Origin: a virus
IMG/VR virus record: IMGVR_UViG_3300032246_000935
Span: 1 to 36,603 of that record
DNA length: 36,603 nt
Reading direction: 5' to 3' (one strand)
The first letter of the stretch is position 1; each line of letters opens with the position of its first letter. Position numbers and translations under genes: made by a program. Of this stretch, positions 27,330 through 36,603 are shown piece by piece. Below the pieces are notes generated by a model, which had not been told where the DNA came from, made no database searches, and saw nothing but the letters and a program-made list of their open reading frames with translations.

Positions 27330-30300
27330 TTATGCTGTCTTAATTACTGCAAAGTTAAGTATTGGTGCTTCAGATGGAGCACCTGCAGGGCTATAAATTG
27401 AAACACCAAATGAACCTGCTGCTACGTTAGATACGGTCAATACATAGTTACCAGCAGTACCACTACGTTGATTCAATATAATTACGTCAGTTGCTGCTAC
27501 AGTAGTATTAGTAACAGTAAATGCATTGGTTGTGTTAGCTGCCATAGTAGCAGTAAATAATGTAATAGCACCAGTAACGTTACTGATAGTAACACCGGTA
27601 TTGCGACTAGTTAATTGAGTAGCAGTACCAACTGTACTACTATAACCAAATCCAGTAGCACTATTAACACGCAAACCACCGTCAAATCTACTATTACCGT
27701 TAGCAACCCAAATTGAGTATGGGTTAGTAATTGTTGCATTAGTGTTAGCAACTGGTGCGCCACCAACTAAGAATGTTGCTGCGTTAGTAAATGTAACTGT
27801 TGTGTTAGTTGCTGCTATGTTTGGCTGTGCAAAACCATGTATTGCTGCATTTGCTACAGTACTTGCTGCTGCCGCAGTATTATCAGTATATGTAGTGAAA
27901 ATACCACGCATACCAACGTTACCAATAAGACCGGTTGTGCTTAATATTATAGCATTACCAATATTCAAGTTGGCAGCGACTGTACCTTGAGCCGTATGAG
28001 AGTTTCCTATCATATTAACAGCATTGGCGTATCCAGCTACGTTTACACCAGTAGTTGCTACTACGAACTGAGCAGTCGCATTACCTACAGTAAACATAGA
28101 AATGTTAGCATTAGAAGTTATTGTAATGTTACTGTTACCACTTGGTATTATTGGTATGTTACCTGCTGATAAGTTACCTGTTATATTAGCAGTACCTGTA
28201 ATGTTAGCACCGGTCGCTGTTAAAACTAGTCTGTTAGCACCAGTAACTGCAATAGCAACGTTAGCGTTTGCCACCATTGTAATGTTACTGTTACCACTTG
28301 CTAATATACCAACAAAGTTACCAGCAGAAACGTTACCTGTCGTAGTTATAATACCTGCGCCAGTATTCAATGTACCCGCTACGTTGACACCAGTCCCAGT
28401 TACTATTAACACGTTGGCAGTACCAACTGCTGACATATTAATGTTTGCGTTATTAACAATAGATATGTTACTATTACCGTTTGCTACAGTACCAATGATA
28501 TTACCAAAGAAACGAGCATTACCACCGACCATCAATGCGTATGAGTTAGTAATTGTTGCGTTAGTATTAGCTACTGGACCACCTGCGATATACATTGTCG
28601 CCGCATTAGTAAATGTAACTGTTGTATTAGCTGCTGCTAAGTTTGGCGCGGCAAATGCATGTATAGCAGCATTAGCAATAGTTGCTGCTGCGGCTGCATT
28701 ACCTTCAGTATATGTTGTAAATAATGAACGGAATCCTAAGTTACCAGTAATTGTTGATACGTTACTGTTACCAGTTGCTACACCGGACGCAGTATGAGCA
28801 TTGGAAGTTATTGCTGCATTGGCAGCAGTTGTTATAATACCTGCTGCCGTAATAGATGCTATGTTAGCAGTACCAGTAATACTGAAGTTAACGTTAGCAT
28901 TTGATACTACAGTTATATTACTATTACCTTGGGCAAAAGTGTTTGCTGTGATTACGTTAACACCTGATATGTTACCACCAGAACCTGTACCAATTGTTAC
29001 GTTAGTACCATTAACTGCTAAGTTACCGGTAATGTTTGCTGTACCGGAGATGTTTGCTCCAGTACCAGTAACTACTAATACGTTAGCATTACCAACTGCT
29101 GATATGTTAACGTTGCCGTTTGCTACCGGTACACTTACATTACTGTTACCGTTCGCTATCGCGGTTGTTGCGGCGATACCAGTTAATAATGCACCATTAC
29201 CAATATAGTAGTTTGCTGTTATGTTTGCAGCACCAGTACTTAGTGTACCTGTAACGTTTACACCAGTATTAGTTATAGTTACTACGTTAGCAACACCGGC
29301 TACAGTCATTGTGATGTTACTGTTGACAGTGGGAATATTTATATTACTATTACCGTTAGCTAAAATGACACCAGTTAATAATGAACCATTACCAACAAAG
29401 TAGTTAGCACTAATTGAGTTAGCGCCAGTGATAGCACCACCTGATCCTGTACCAACTGTAAGATTAGATGCAGCAGCATTACCAGTGACAGTTAATGAAT
29501 TAGCAGCAGTTAAGTAATTAGCACTCACAGAGTTAGCACCTGTTATATTACCACCAGTACCGGCACCAATTGTAAAGCTACCAGATAAATTTGCACCTAC
29601 TCCAGTAATGACCATTATGTTCGCATTACCGGCAGATGAGAATGTAATGTTGCCATTCGCTGCCGGAATGTTTACATTACTATTACCGTTTGAAACGGCA
29701 GCTACTGCTCCTGCAACAATGCCGGTAAGTTGAGAGCCGTTGCCTATGAAGTAAGCTGCATCTACGTTACCAGTAGTAACCTTTAACAGGTTAGTGGTTT
29801 TGTTAAAAGTTAGATTAGCACTCGCGCCGGCTGCGTTATCGTCATTAAATATAACTTGAGTATTACTACCTGCTACAGGACCAGTTGCTCCTGTTGCTCC
29901 ATAATAACCAGTAGCACCTGTTGCCCCGTTAGTCCCTGCTACACCAGTAGCACCTGTTGCTCCGTCTACACCATTTGTACCAGTAGCACCTGTAGCACCA
30001 TCATTACCTGTGACACCAGTGGCACCCGTTGCTCCGTCTACGCCTGCTATACCAGTAGCACCGGTTGATCCTTGATAGCCCTGTGGGCCAGTGGCACCTT
30101 GTATACCATTAACTAATGCTAAGAATAATGCTTGTGTATTACTAAAGTTACTAGTACCTGTTCCTCCTGATGCGTTAATTAGTACAGGAACTGTCCAATA
30201 ACTATTTGCTGCGCCGGGATTTACATTTGTAGGAGATCCAGTTACTGTGAATTTTTGATAGTTGCTACTATTTGTTTGATCTTGAATCAATATAGTTTCA

Positions 30301-32159
30301 GTGGCATCAAGCAATGACAAGAACACATCAATATCAGTGCCATCATCAGTTAAATGACTGATATTAATTTGTGTAGCATCAATTTGAGTTGCATCATTCC
30401 AAAGAAGATCACCGTCTCCTGGATAGCCTGAAGTTGCACTAGTATTTGCTCTGTATAAGAATAGACTTGTGCTAGTACCTTGTGCGCCGGTAGCACCCGT
30501 GTAACCAGTTGCACCAGAATTTGGTGCTATCCAACTTAATGTGCCGGCACCGTCTGTTGTACTTAGTACATATCCGGTTGCGCCGCCGTCAATATGAAGA
30601 TTACTAATGTTACCTAGTGAAACATTTGATGCGATTGAGAAATTAGCATTAGCTGATATATTAATTGTGTTGGCAGTGATAACATTAGCACCGGTTAAAT
30701 TACCACCAGTACCGCCACCTGTTGTGATGTTACCTATAATATTCATGCCAGTTCCAGTAACAACTACTACATTAGCATTACCTGCTGAACTAATGTTAAC
30801 ATTGCCACTTGCTGCCGGTATATTTACATTACTAGTACCATTAGAATAAGAACCGTTAGTTAAATTACCAACGAATGTATTTGCTGTAACAACATTAGCA
30901 CCAGAAATATTACCACCAGTGCCGCCGCCTGTTGTTACATTACCTGTAACTGCCATGCCTGTACCAGTAACAATTACTACGTTAGCATTACCCGCTGAAC
31001 TGATATTAACATTGCCATTGGCAACTGGTATACTTAAATTACTTGTACCATTACTGATTGAACCAGTTTGAATATTACCAATGAATGTGTTAGCAGAGAT
31101 AACATTAGCGCCAGTGATATTACCACCTGTACCAAATCCAGTTGTGACATTACCGGCTACTGTCATATTGCCAACATTGGCATTACCAACTATGTTAGCA
31201 TCGTTGTTGACTGTTATATAATTAGCTGTAACAAGATTGCCTAAATTAGCATTTCCTGCTGTAATATTTCCAGTAACATTAGCATCGTTGTTGACTGTTA
31301 TATAATTAGCTGTAACAAGATTGCCTAAGTTAGCATCATTGGATGTAAGATTACCCACAACATTAGCATAACCATTTATGTTAGCACCAATATCAGTCAC
31401 AGTTAATACTGTGTTTCCGGTTACAGTAGTAACAACATTACCATTTGCTGTACCAATATTTACATTACTATTTCCATTACTGATACTTGATGAACTGATA
31501 GAAACAAATGATAGATTACCAGAACCATCTGTTTGTACAACTTGTCCACTACTTCCACCGGTGACTTTTACATTGCCAATCGCGCCTAATGATACGTTAG
31601 ATGCAGTTGAGAAATTAGCATTGGCTGATATATTGATTGAGTTAGCACTAATTAAATTGCCACCAGTCAAATCACCACCTGATCCTGAACCTAATGTGAT
31701 AGTACCTGCTATGTTAGCATTACCTGCTGTAAGATTGCCAGTTATGTTGGCATAACCAGTTATGTTGGCCCCAATATCAGTTACAGTCAATGTAGCATTG
31801 CCACCTGAATTAGTAACTACATTTCCATTTGCGACAGGAATAGTTACATTACTATTACCATTAAAAATTTGATTCGTAGCAGCAGTAGCTGCCCATTGTA
31901 CATTCCCACTACTATCTACTGCTGTTAGTACATAGTTTGTAGTGCCACCGCCGATGTGTAAATTGCTTACATTACCCAAATCAACACTAGTAGAATTAGA
32001 TAGATTTGCCACACCACCATTAGATGTAATATTACCTGCGGTAATACCGTCAGCATTAGCAATATTACTTGAGGCTAAATTTAAGTCATCACCCGCAGGC
32101 AATTCATCAATTGTACCGTTAGATGCATCAACGATTAGGGGAAAATAACTTGTTGCCAT
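27330..32159 (-). CDS. Giant repetitive tail fibre protein (1609 aa)
   Basis: A fibrous trimer-type protein. Most of it is repeats of a 35-60 residue beta unit, with the recurrent core [22 protein letters not shown] and [11 protein letters not shown] short collagen-like stretch occurs near 545-561 and a long one near 690-763 (GATGATG triplets), giving triple-helix rods. Between these (about 560-690) lies a globular domain. The C-terminal 110 residues ([20 protein letters not shown] to [10 protein letters not shown]) match a terminal head module I recall from many phage fibres. ATG at 32159; a GATAAATA box at 32184 precedes it. Almost no Cys or Lys. It would reach the host surface. Confidence 0.85.
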   Translation of the reverse strand: MATSYFPLIVDASNGTIDELPAGDDLNLASSNIANADGITAGNITSNGGVANLSNSTSVDLGNVSNLHIGGGTTNYVLTAVDSSGNVQWAATAATNQIFNGNSNVTIPVANGNVVTNSGGNATLTVTDIGANITGYANITGNLTAGNANIAGTITLGSGSGGDLTGGNLISANSINISANANFSTASNVSLGAIGNVKVTGGSSGQVVQTDGSGNLSFVSISSSSISNGNSNVNIGTANGNVVTTVTGNTVLTVTDIGANINGYANVVGNLTSNDANLGNLVTANYITVNNDANVTGNITAGNANLGNLVTANYITVNNDANIVGNANVGNMTVAGNVTTGFGTGGNITGANVISANTFIGNIQTGSISNGTSNLSIPVANGNVNISSAGNANVVIVTGTGMAVTGNVTTGGGTGGNISGANVVTANTFVGNLTNGSYSNGTSNVNIPAASGNVNISSAGNANVVVVTGTGMNIIGNITTGGGTGGNLTGANVITANTINISANANFSIASNVSLGNISNLHIDGGATGYVLSTTDGAGTLSWIAPNSGATGYTGATGAQGTSTSLFLYRANTSATSGYPGDGDLLWNDATQIDATQINISHLTDDGTDIDVFLSLLDATETILIQDQTNSSNYQKFTVTGSPTNVNPGAANSYWTVPVLINASGGTGTSNFSNTQALFLALVNGIQGATGPQGYQGSTGATGIAGVDGATGATGVTGNDGATGATGTNGVDGATGATGVAGTNGATGATGYYGATGATGPVAGSNTQVIFNDDNAAGASANLTFNKTTNLLKVTTGNVDAAYFIGNGSQLTGIVAGAVAAVSNGNSNVNIPAANGNITFSSAGNANIMVITGVGANLSGSFTIGAGTGGNITGANSVSANYLTAANSLTVTGNAAASNLTVGTGSGGAITGANSISANYFVGNGSLLTGVILANGNSNINIPTVNSNITMTVAGVANVVTITNTGVNVTGTLSTGAANITANYYIGNGALLTGIAATTAIANGNSNVSVPVANGNVNISAVGNANVLVVTGTGANISGTANITGNLAVNGTNVTIGTGSGGNISGVNVITANTFAQGNSNITVVSNANVNFSITGTANIASITAAGIITTAANAAITSNAHTASGVATGNSNVSTITGNLGFRSLFTTYTEGNAAAAATIANAAIHAFAAPNLAAANTTVTFTNAATMYIAGGPVANTNATITNSYALMVGGNARFFGNIIGTVANGNSNISIVNNANINMSAVGTANVLIVTGTGVNVAGTLNTGAGIITTTGNVSAGNFVGILASGNSNITMVANANVAIAVTGANRLVLTATGANITGTANITGNLSAGNIPIIPSGNSNITITSNANISMFTVGNATAQFVVATTGVNVAGYANAVNMIGNSHTAQGTVAANLNIGNAIILSTTGLIGNVGMRGIFTTYTDNTAAAASTVANAAIHGFAQPNIAATNTTVTFTNAATFLVGGAPVANTNATITNPYSIWVANGNSRFDGGLRVNSATGFGYSSTVGTATQLTSRNTGVTISNVTGAITLFTATMAANTTNAFTVTNTTVAATDVIILNQRSGTAGNYVLTVSNVAAGSFGVSIYSPAGAPSEAPILNFAVIKTA

Positions 32160-32183
32160 TTATATATCTCAATTATTATTATG

Positions 32184-32191
32184 TATTTATC
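32184..32191 (-). promoter_or_regulatory. Late-like box GATAAATA
   Basis: One mismatch from TATAAATA, 24 bases before the ATG of the 1609-residue fibre and overlapping the stop of the preceding fibre gene. Confidence 0.4.
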
Positions 32192-35100
32192 AACTTATCG
32201 CAACTGGAATAATTCCAGACCTACCTACGATATTTAATACACTATTTACCAATTGTACCTCTACTGCACCGCTACTACGTGTATAAACATAGATAAATCC
32301 AGTCCCACCACTTGGTTTATTGTACCAGTTTAGATTGCCTGTACCATCTGTTTGGAGAATTTGTCCATTTGCGCCACCTGTAATTTTTACATTACCTACG
32401 TTGCCCAAATCAGTTATATTAGTTACAGTTAAATTACCGTTAACATTAGCGCCAGTACCAGTAACTACAAATATGTTAGCATTGCCGGCAACACTAGTGG
32501 ATACATTGCTGTTCAATTCAACAATGACATTGCTGGTTCCATTACTAATACTTGAGCCACTACCGCCGCCTCCAGGAGCAAACACCCCGTTACCATACAA
32601 TACATTTGCTGAACTACCATCAAGATTAAGAGCAGCAATATTACCTATATTTGTTGCAGTAATAGTACCATTGACATTTAAAGCAGGGGAAATTTCCCAT
32701 TGACTACCATTAAATAACAAAGTACCTTGAAGTGATCCGGCAAACGGAACACTTTGATTTACAGTTGTCATTGTTCCAATTGGGGTAAGTATATTATTAA
32801 ATGATGAGTTATCTACGAATGTACTATTTTCAAAGGTTAATAAAACGGTCTCTGTGCCTGTGATTGCGGCGCTTGGATTACCATTTGTATTTGCTGTTTG
32901 TGTCGCTTCAAGTAATAATGTAGGTAGAGTGAATGCTGCTGTATAAACTTGTATACCGTCAACTACACGGAAATTACTCATGGCTCCAGCAAAATACCAA
33001 TTAACCGATGTTTGGTTTCCAATAATAAACCCTGTTCCTGGGGTACCTAATCCAGTATAAGTATCTTGAACTACAACACCATCTTTATACACAGTAGTTA
33101 TTCCCGTGACACTATCACGCACAAGAGCAAAATGAGTCCAGGTACCTGCTGCAATAGATGAGAATGTTGGTTGCCCAGTTCCACTATCATCTAGCATAAG
33201 TAAACCGTTTTGTATCCAGAAATGAAATCCGTATGGATACCCCACTCCTGAAGAAGATACCATAGTGTGGTTACCAGAAACAGTTGAGGGGTTGACCCAG
33301 AACTCAACAGTCCATGATCCTGAAGTAATACCAGACGGTGCTGTTACAAAAGAGCCTGCACCATCAAAATTAGCAGTCCATGTTTGTCCTAATGTACCAC
33401 TCACTATGCCTGTTGGTGTGTTTGGTAAATATAAGTTACCGGTTAAACTGGCACTATTGCCTGATACTAGAAATACATTAGCATTACCTGCTACACTTGT
33501 ACTTACATTGCCGTCTAATTCAACGATTACATTACTAGTACCATTACTGATACTAGATGTACTTGCTCCGGGTGCGAATACCCCGTTACCATATAGTATA
33601 TTGCTACTACTGCCATCTAAGTTTAGTGTGGCAATATTACCAATGCCAACAACATTAGCAACATCAACTGAATAAGCAGTGCCTGCATAAGATGCGTAAT
33701 TAGCATTGGCTACTTCACCGATTACATTTGTTGCGGTAATATTACTAATATTACTACCGTCACCAATAAAGAAGTTAGCAGTAATATTTTGAGCCGTGTA
33801 CCAATCTGTACCGGTATATGTTAAAGAGCCTCTACCCCATATCTTATCAATGCTAACAGTAGTAGCTCCATTATTTGTAACTGTTAATGCATATGTAGAA
33901 TTATCATTTATTGCACTATCTTGTAATGTCAATAAACTAGTTTGTCCGACACCAATAGCAGCACTTGGATAACCATTAACGTTTGCTAATTGATTTTCAG
34001 GTAATGGACCACCGGGTACAACAAAGTTTTCAGTATATACAGCAACATCTTTTACAAAACGGAAATTTGATATTTTACCATTTACAGCATAATCATAGGG
34101 GCCGTTACCAGCAAATGCTATTATTAACGTTTGTGGATTTGGAATTGCTCCACCAGTGCCAGCATAAGTTCCCTGTAATACTCCATTAATGAACAACCTA
34201 GTAGTAGTGCCATCGGAACTTAATGCTATGTGATACCATTGATTAATGTCATAAAATGTGTCAGATGATGTGATGAGTACGCTGTATTGTTGTATGCCAA
34301 CATGAAATTTTCCTGGTGCGCCACCGTTAGGATCATTCCAGCTACAGAACCAGCCATCAGTAAAAGCAAAATTCCAAAGATATTCTGGTAAATTTAATCC
34401 TGCCGTATCTCTTGGGTAGTAGTAGCATTCAATAGTAAATGCCCCGTTTTGATCAAACAATGAAGCATTGTTATCAACTGTTAGGTAAGCACCACCATAC
34501 GGAGGGGCAGCAGTAAAGTCACCGTAATATGTTGGTTGTCCAAATACATTTGCTAAACCTACTAACCCTGTACCTGCATAATTAAAAGTTACATTACCGT
34601 TGACATTTGCCCCATTACCAGTAACGACAAATACATTTGCATTACCTGTTACACTTGTAGATACATTACCATTTACGGTAGAAATGCTTACATTACTTGT
34701 TCCATTGGCAATATTTGACCCTCCCCCGCCGCCAGGGGCAAATACACCATTACCATATAATACATTTGCGCTACTACCATCTAAGTTTAGTGTGGCAATA
34801 TTACCAATGCCGGATACATTGGCTACAGCTACAGAATTAGCAGTAGCAGCGTAAGAAACTTCTCCGGATACATTGCTACCTTGAATATTTGATATACCAT
34901 TACCATCACCATTATAATATGTAGCAGTAACCCCGGTGGTAGATACAACAAACACATTGGCTGTTCCACCAACACCAACAGTAACATTGCCATCTGCGCT
35001 ATCAATGCTTACATTACTTGTTCCATTGGCAATATTTGACCCTCCCCCGCCGCCAGGAGCAAATACCCCGTTGCCATACAATACATTTGATGAACTACCA

Positions 35101-36603
35101 TCAATGTTAATTGAAGCAATATTACCTATACCAACTACATTTGCCAAATCTACTGAATATGCAACATTTGCTATATTAGAAAAACTTGCATAGTTTGCGT
35201 TTGATACTTCGCCAATTATGTTTGCACCTGCAATATTTGATATATTGCTGCCGTCGCCAATAAAGAAATTAGCAGTAATAGTACCATTAACATTTATGGG
35301 TGATGATTTCCATTCTGATATACCGTCAAATACAAATTGACCACTATTACCTAACAAATAAGTAGTAACCCCATAATTAGTTAAAGTAAAATTATAAGAT
35401 GAATTATCAATTAAGGTAGAATTTTGTAATATTAATAAACTAGTTTCTGTACCAGTAATTGCTGCGCTTGGATTACCATTTGTATCTGCTGCTTGAGTAG
35501 CCGTTAATGATGTTGTACTTGGGGTAAAGTTAGATGTGTATACTGCTATACCTTTAACTACACGAACATTGCTGATATAACCATTGAAGAATCCGTACGG
35601 AGTTTGTGGTGACTGTGTACCCACTGCAAAATCAAACCCATTGTATCCACCTTGATCAAAAGAACTTATATCTAATGTATAGGATAATACACCATTCAAG
35701 AAGCAATATGCTGAACCACCTTGTCTAACTAAAGCGGTGTGGTACCAAACATTATTAGATAGTGCAATCGGTAAACCAATTGCAGCATATGAGCCTCCAC
35801 CTGGGTCACCATTACTAATGATAAAACATAATTGGCCCAAGTATATGAATATACCGTATGAAGGATTAGTTACATTTTCATAAAATCCGTATGCAATCAA
35901 TGGTTGTTTGCCGTATCCACCGGGTGATAGATTATTTCCATTAAACCAGCATTCAACAGTCCAATCCCCTTGGCCAGTTCCCAAGTCTAATGGATTGCCG
36001 ATACCAGTTGCAGCAGGTACAGTTAAGTAATCACTGGTACCATTAAAACTACCAGCATAAGGCGCAGGAGTAATAGTAATAGGAGCAGCATTACCAATTA
36101 ACCCAGTGAGGGAGTTATTGAAATGTATATTACTTGTTAAATCTATGCCGCCCGTTATGCTCGCATTGCCTACAACACCAAGACTACCGGTTAAATTAGC
36201 ACCAACCCCAGTAACAACAAATATATTAGCATTACCTGTTACACTTGTAGATACATTGCCGTTAGTAGAAACAATTACATTACTATTGCCATTTGCCAAT
36301 GCACCTACAAAATTGCTAGCATTTATATTTCCAACAACTGTCAATAGATTTGTCGTTTTATCAAATGTTAAATTAGCACTTGCACCTGCTGCATTATCAT
36401 CATTGAAGATAACTTGAGTATTTGATCCTGCAACTGGTCCGGTCGCACCTGTTGCTCCATCGTATCCTGTTGCACCTGTTGCACCATCATATCCTGTTGC
36501 ACCATCATATCCTGTTGCACCTGTTGCACCATCATATCCTGTTGCACCTGTTGCTCCATCAAAACCATCATATCCTGTTGCACCTGTTGCACCTGTTGCA
36601 CCA
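32190..36603 (-). CDS. Giant tail fibre with three LamG-like domains, 5'-truncated by window edge
   Basis: The frame is open to the right edge, so at least 1470 residues of a longer fibre are here. The first visible 50 residues are collagen-like [10 protein letters not shown] triplets, then a linker ([14 protein letters not shown]) shared with the 1609-residue fibre. Three LamG/concanavalin-like domains follow (about 36040-35530, 34525-34030, 33385-32940), each ending in a VYT-x2-F motif and a SLL/VLL strand. NGNSNV beta repeats and a repeated [19 protein letters not shown] unit separate them. The C-terminus ends in a small domain ([20 protein letters not shown]). A TTG near 36344 is not the start, since the collagen part continues upstream. 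Likely a host-glycan-binding fibre. Confidence 0.85.
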   Translation of the reverse strand, partial: GATGATGATGYDGFDGATGATGYDGATGATGYDGATGYDGATGATGYDGATGATGPVAGSNTQVIFNDDNAAGASANLTFDKTTNLLTVVGNINASNFVGALANGNSNVIVSTNGNVSTSVTGNANIFVVTGVGANLTGSLGVVGNASITGGIDLTSNIHFNNSLTGLIGNAAPITITPAPYAGSFNGTSDYLTVPAATGIGNPLDLGTGQGDWTVECWFNGNNLSPGGYGKQPLIAYGFYENVTNPSYGIFIYLGQLCFIISNGDPGGGSYAAIGLPIALSNNVWYHTALVRQGGSAYCFLNGVLSYTLDISSFDQGGYNGFDFAVGTQSPQTPYGFFNGYISNVRVVKGIAVYTSNFTPSTTSLTATQAADTNGNPSAAITGTETSLLILQNSTLIDNSSYNFTLTNYGVTTYLLGNSGQFVFDGISEWKSSPINVNGTITANFFIGDGSNISNIAGANIIGEVSNANYASFSNIANVAYSVDLANVVGIGNIASINIDGSSSNVLYGNGVFAPGGGGGSNIANGTSNVSIDSADGNVTVGVGGTANVFVVSTTGVTATYYNGDGNGISNIQGSNVSGEVSYAATANSVAVANVSGIGNIATLNLDGSSANVLYGNGVFAPGGGGGSNIANGTSNVSISTVNGNVSTSVTGNANVFVVTGNGANVNGNVTFNYAGTGLVGLANVFGQPTYYGDFTAAPPYGGAYLTVDNNASLFDQNGAFTIECYYYPRDTAGLNLPEYLWNFAFTDGWFCSWNDPNGGAPGKFHVGIQQYSVLITSSDTFYDINQWYHIALSSDGTTTRLFINGVLQGTYAGTGGAIPNPQTLIIAFAGNGPYDYAVNGKISNFRFVKDVAVYTENFVVPGGPLPENQLANVNGYPSAAIGVGQTSLLTLQDSAINDNSTYALTVTNNGATTVSIDKIWGRGSLTYTGTDWYTAQNITANFFIGDGSNISNITATNVIGEVANANYASYAGTAYSVDVANVVGIGNIATLNLDGSSSNILYGNGVFAPGASTSSISNGTSNVIVELDGNVSTSVAGNANVFLVSGNSASLTGNLYLPNTPTGIVSGTLGQTWTANFDGAGSFVTAPSGITSGSWTVEFWVNPSTVSGNHTMVSSSGVGYPYGFHFWIQNGLLMLDDSGTGQPTFSSIAAGTWTHFALVRDSVTGITTVYKDGVVVQDTYTGLGTPGTGFIIGNQTSVNWYFAGAMSNFRVVDGIQVYTAAFTLPTLLLEATQTANTNGNPSAAITGTETVLLTFENSTFVDNSSFNNILTPIGTMTTVNQSVPFAGSLQGTLLFNGSQWEISPALNVNGTITATNIGNIAALNLDGSSANVLYGNGVFAPGGGGSGSSISNGTSNVIVELNSNVSTSVAGNANIFVVTGTGANVNGNLTVTNITDLGNVGNVKITGGANGQILQTDGTGNLNWYNKPSGGTGFIYVYTRSSGAVEVQLVNSVLNIVGRSGIIPVAIS
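34683..35057. repeat. 54-bp exact direct repeat in the fibre gene
   Basis: 34683-34736 and 35004-35057 are identical over 54 bases, 321 bases apart, and similar beyond. They encode the [17 protein letters not shown] unit. The in-frame spacing (107 codons) means recombination would delete or add one unit cleanly. Confidence 0.8.
36430..36603 (-). repeat. Collagen-like triplet repeat region
   Basis: GGTGCAACAGG- and GGATATGATGG-type units alternate and encode G-A-T and G-Y-D triplets. In other frames these give false Gln-rich ORFs. The copy number is likely to vary. Confidence 0.85.

Noticed and set aside
27742-35193. Many plus-strand open frames across the fibre genes
   Set aside because: They are reverse-strand shadows of codon-biased repeats, rich in Leu/Pro/Val, without ribosome-binding sites.
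36368-36601. Gln/Met-rich frame at the right edge
   Set aside because: It is the out-of-frame reading of the collagen-like GATG repeats.
27330-36603. CRISPR array or satellite suggested by repeats
   Set aside because: Repeats are imperfect, in frame and code for fibre beta units and collagen triplets; no constant spacer length and no cas genes.

Overview
This window looks like part of a low-GC, T4-type tailed phage genome. The evidence is a 14-gene tRNA array, a class Ia ribonucleotide reductase operon with glutaredoxin, a PAAR spike-tip protein, giant repetitive tail-fibre genes, a SleB-type cell-wall hydrolase and T4-late-like TATAAATA promoter boxes. The host is probably a Gram-negative proteobacterium. 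The IscU and AhpC genes look beta/gammaproteobacterial, but that is inference from remembered family sequences, not a search.

Layout. (1) 1-4865 is an RNA-rich region. All 14 tRNAs are on the minus strand and all encode CCA. Around and between them lie several heavily folded non-coding stretches (1-385, 419-533, 2468-2680, 4371-4505, 4566-4825). Six textbook sigma70 promoters with exact 17-bp spacers point leftward and divide the region into transcription units; one has its own Rho-independent terminator. An HNH nuclease and two SGNH-like proteins sit among the tRNAs. (2) 4928-13447 is an island of enzymes not usual for phage. It holds two PP-loop ATP pyrophosphatases, three 2OG-Fe(II) oxygenase-like proteins, a fatty acid desaturase, a GNAT-like protein and a kinase-like protein on the minus strand. 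A tightly overlapped plus-strand trio (radical SAM/SPASM, short PLP aminotransferase-like, unknown) sits inside it. The overlaps suggest a common pathway, but its product cannot be read from the sequence. (3) 13459-15419 is a redox and Fe-S block: AhpD, AhpC, a Cys/His small protein, IscU and a 40-residue membrane peptide. (4) 15441-19661 holds a conserved phage protein, the SleB hydrolase, two large unknown proteins that are probably virion components, and PAAR. (5) 19663-24064 is nucleotide metabolism: Grx, NrdB, NrdA and flanking small conserved phage genes. (6) 24095-36603 is the adhesion region: glycine-rich and LamG-like fibres, small conserved proteins, a 1609-residue fibre and a second giant fibre that runs off the right edge.

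How it may work. Host sigma70 transcription would give tRNAs and structured RNAs. T4-like late boxes precede the enzyme island, peroxiredoxin and fibre genes. NrdA keeps a C-terminal redox cysteine pair and lies two genes upstream of a CPYC glutaredoxin, a self-contained dNTP-synthesis unit. AhpC is the CPC type that AhpD reduces in mycobacteria, and IscU could supply Fe-S clusters, for example to the radical SAM enzyme (inference). The most novel-looking material is the set of ornate RNAs beside the tRNAs, the enzyme island, and three tRNAs that share an A54/U58 T-loop.
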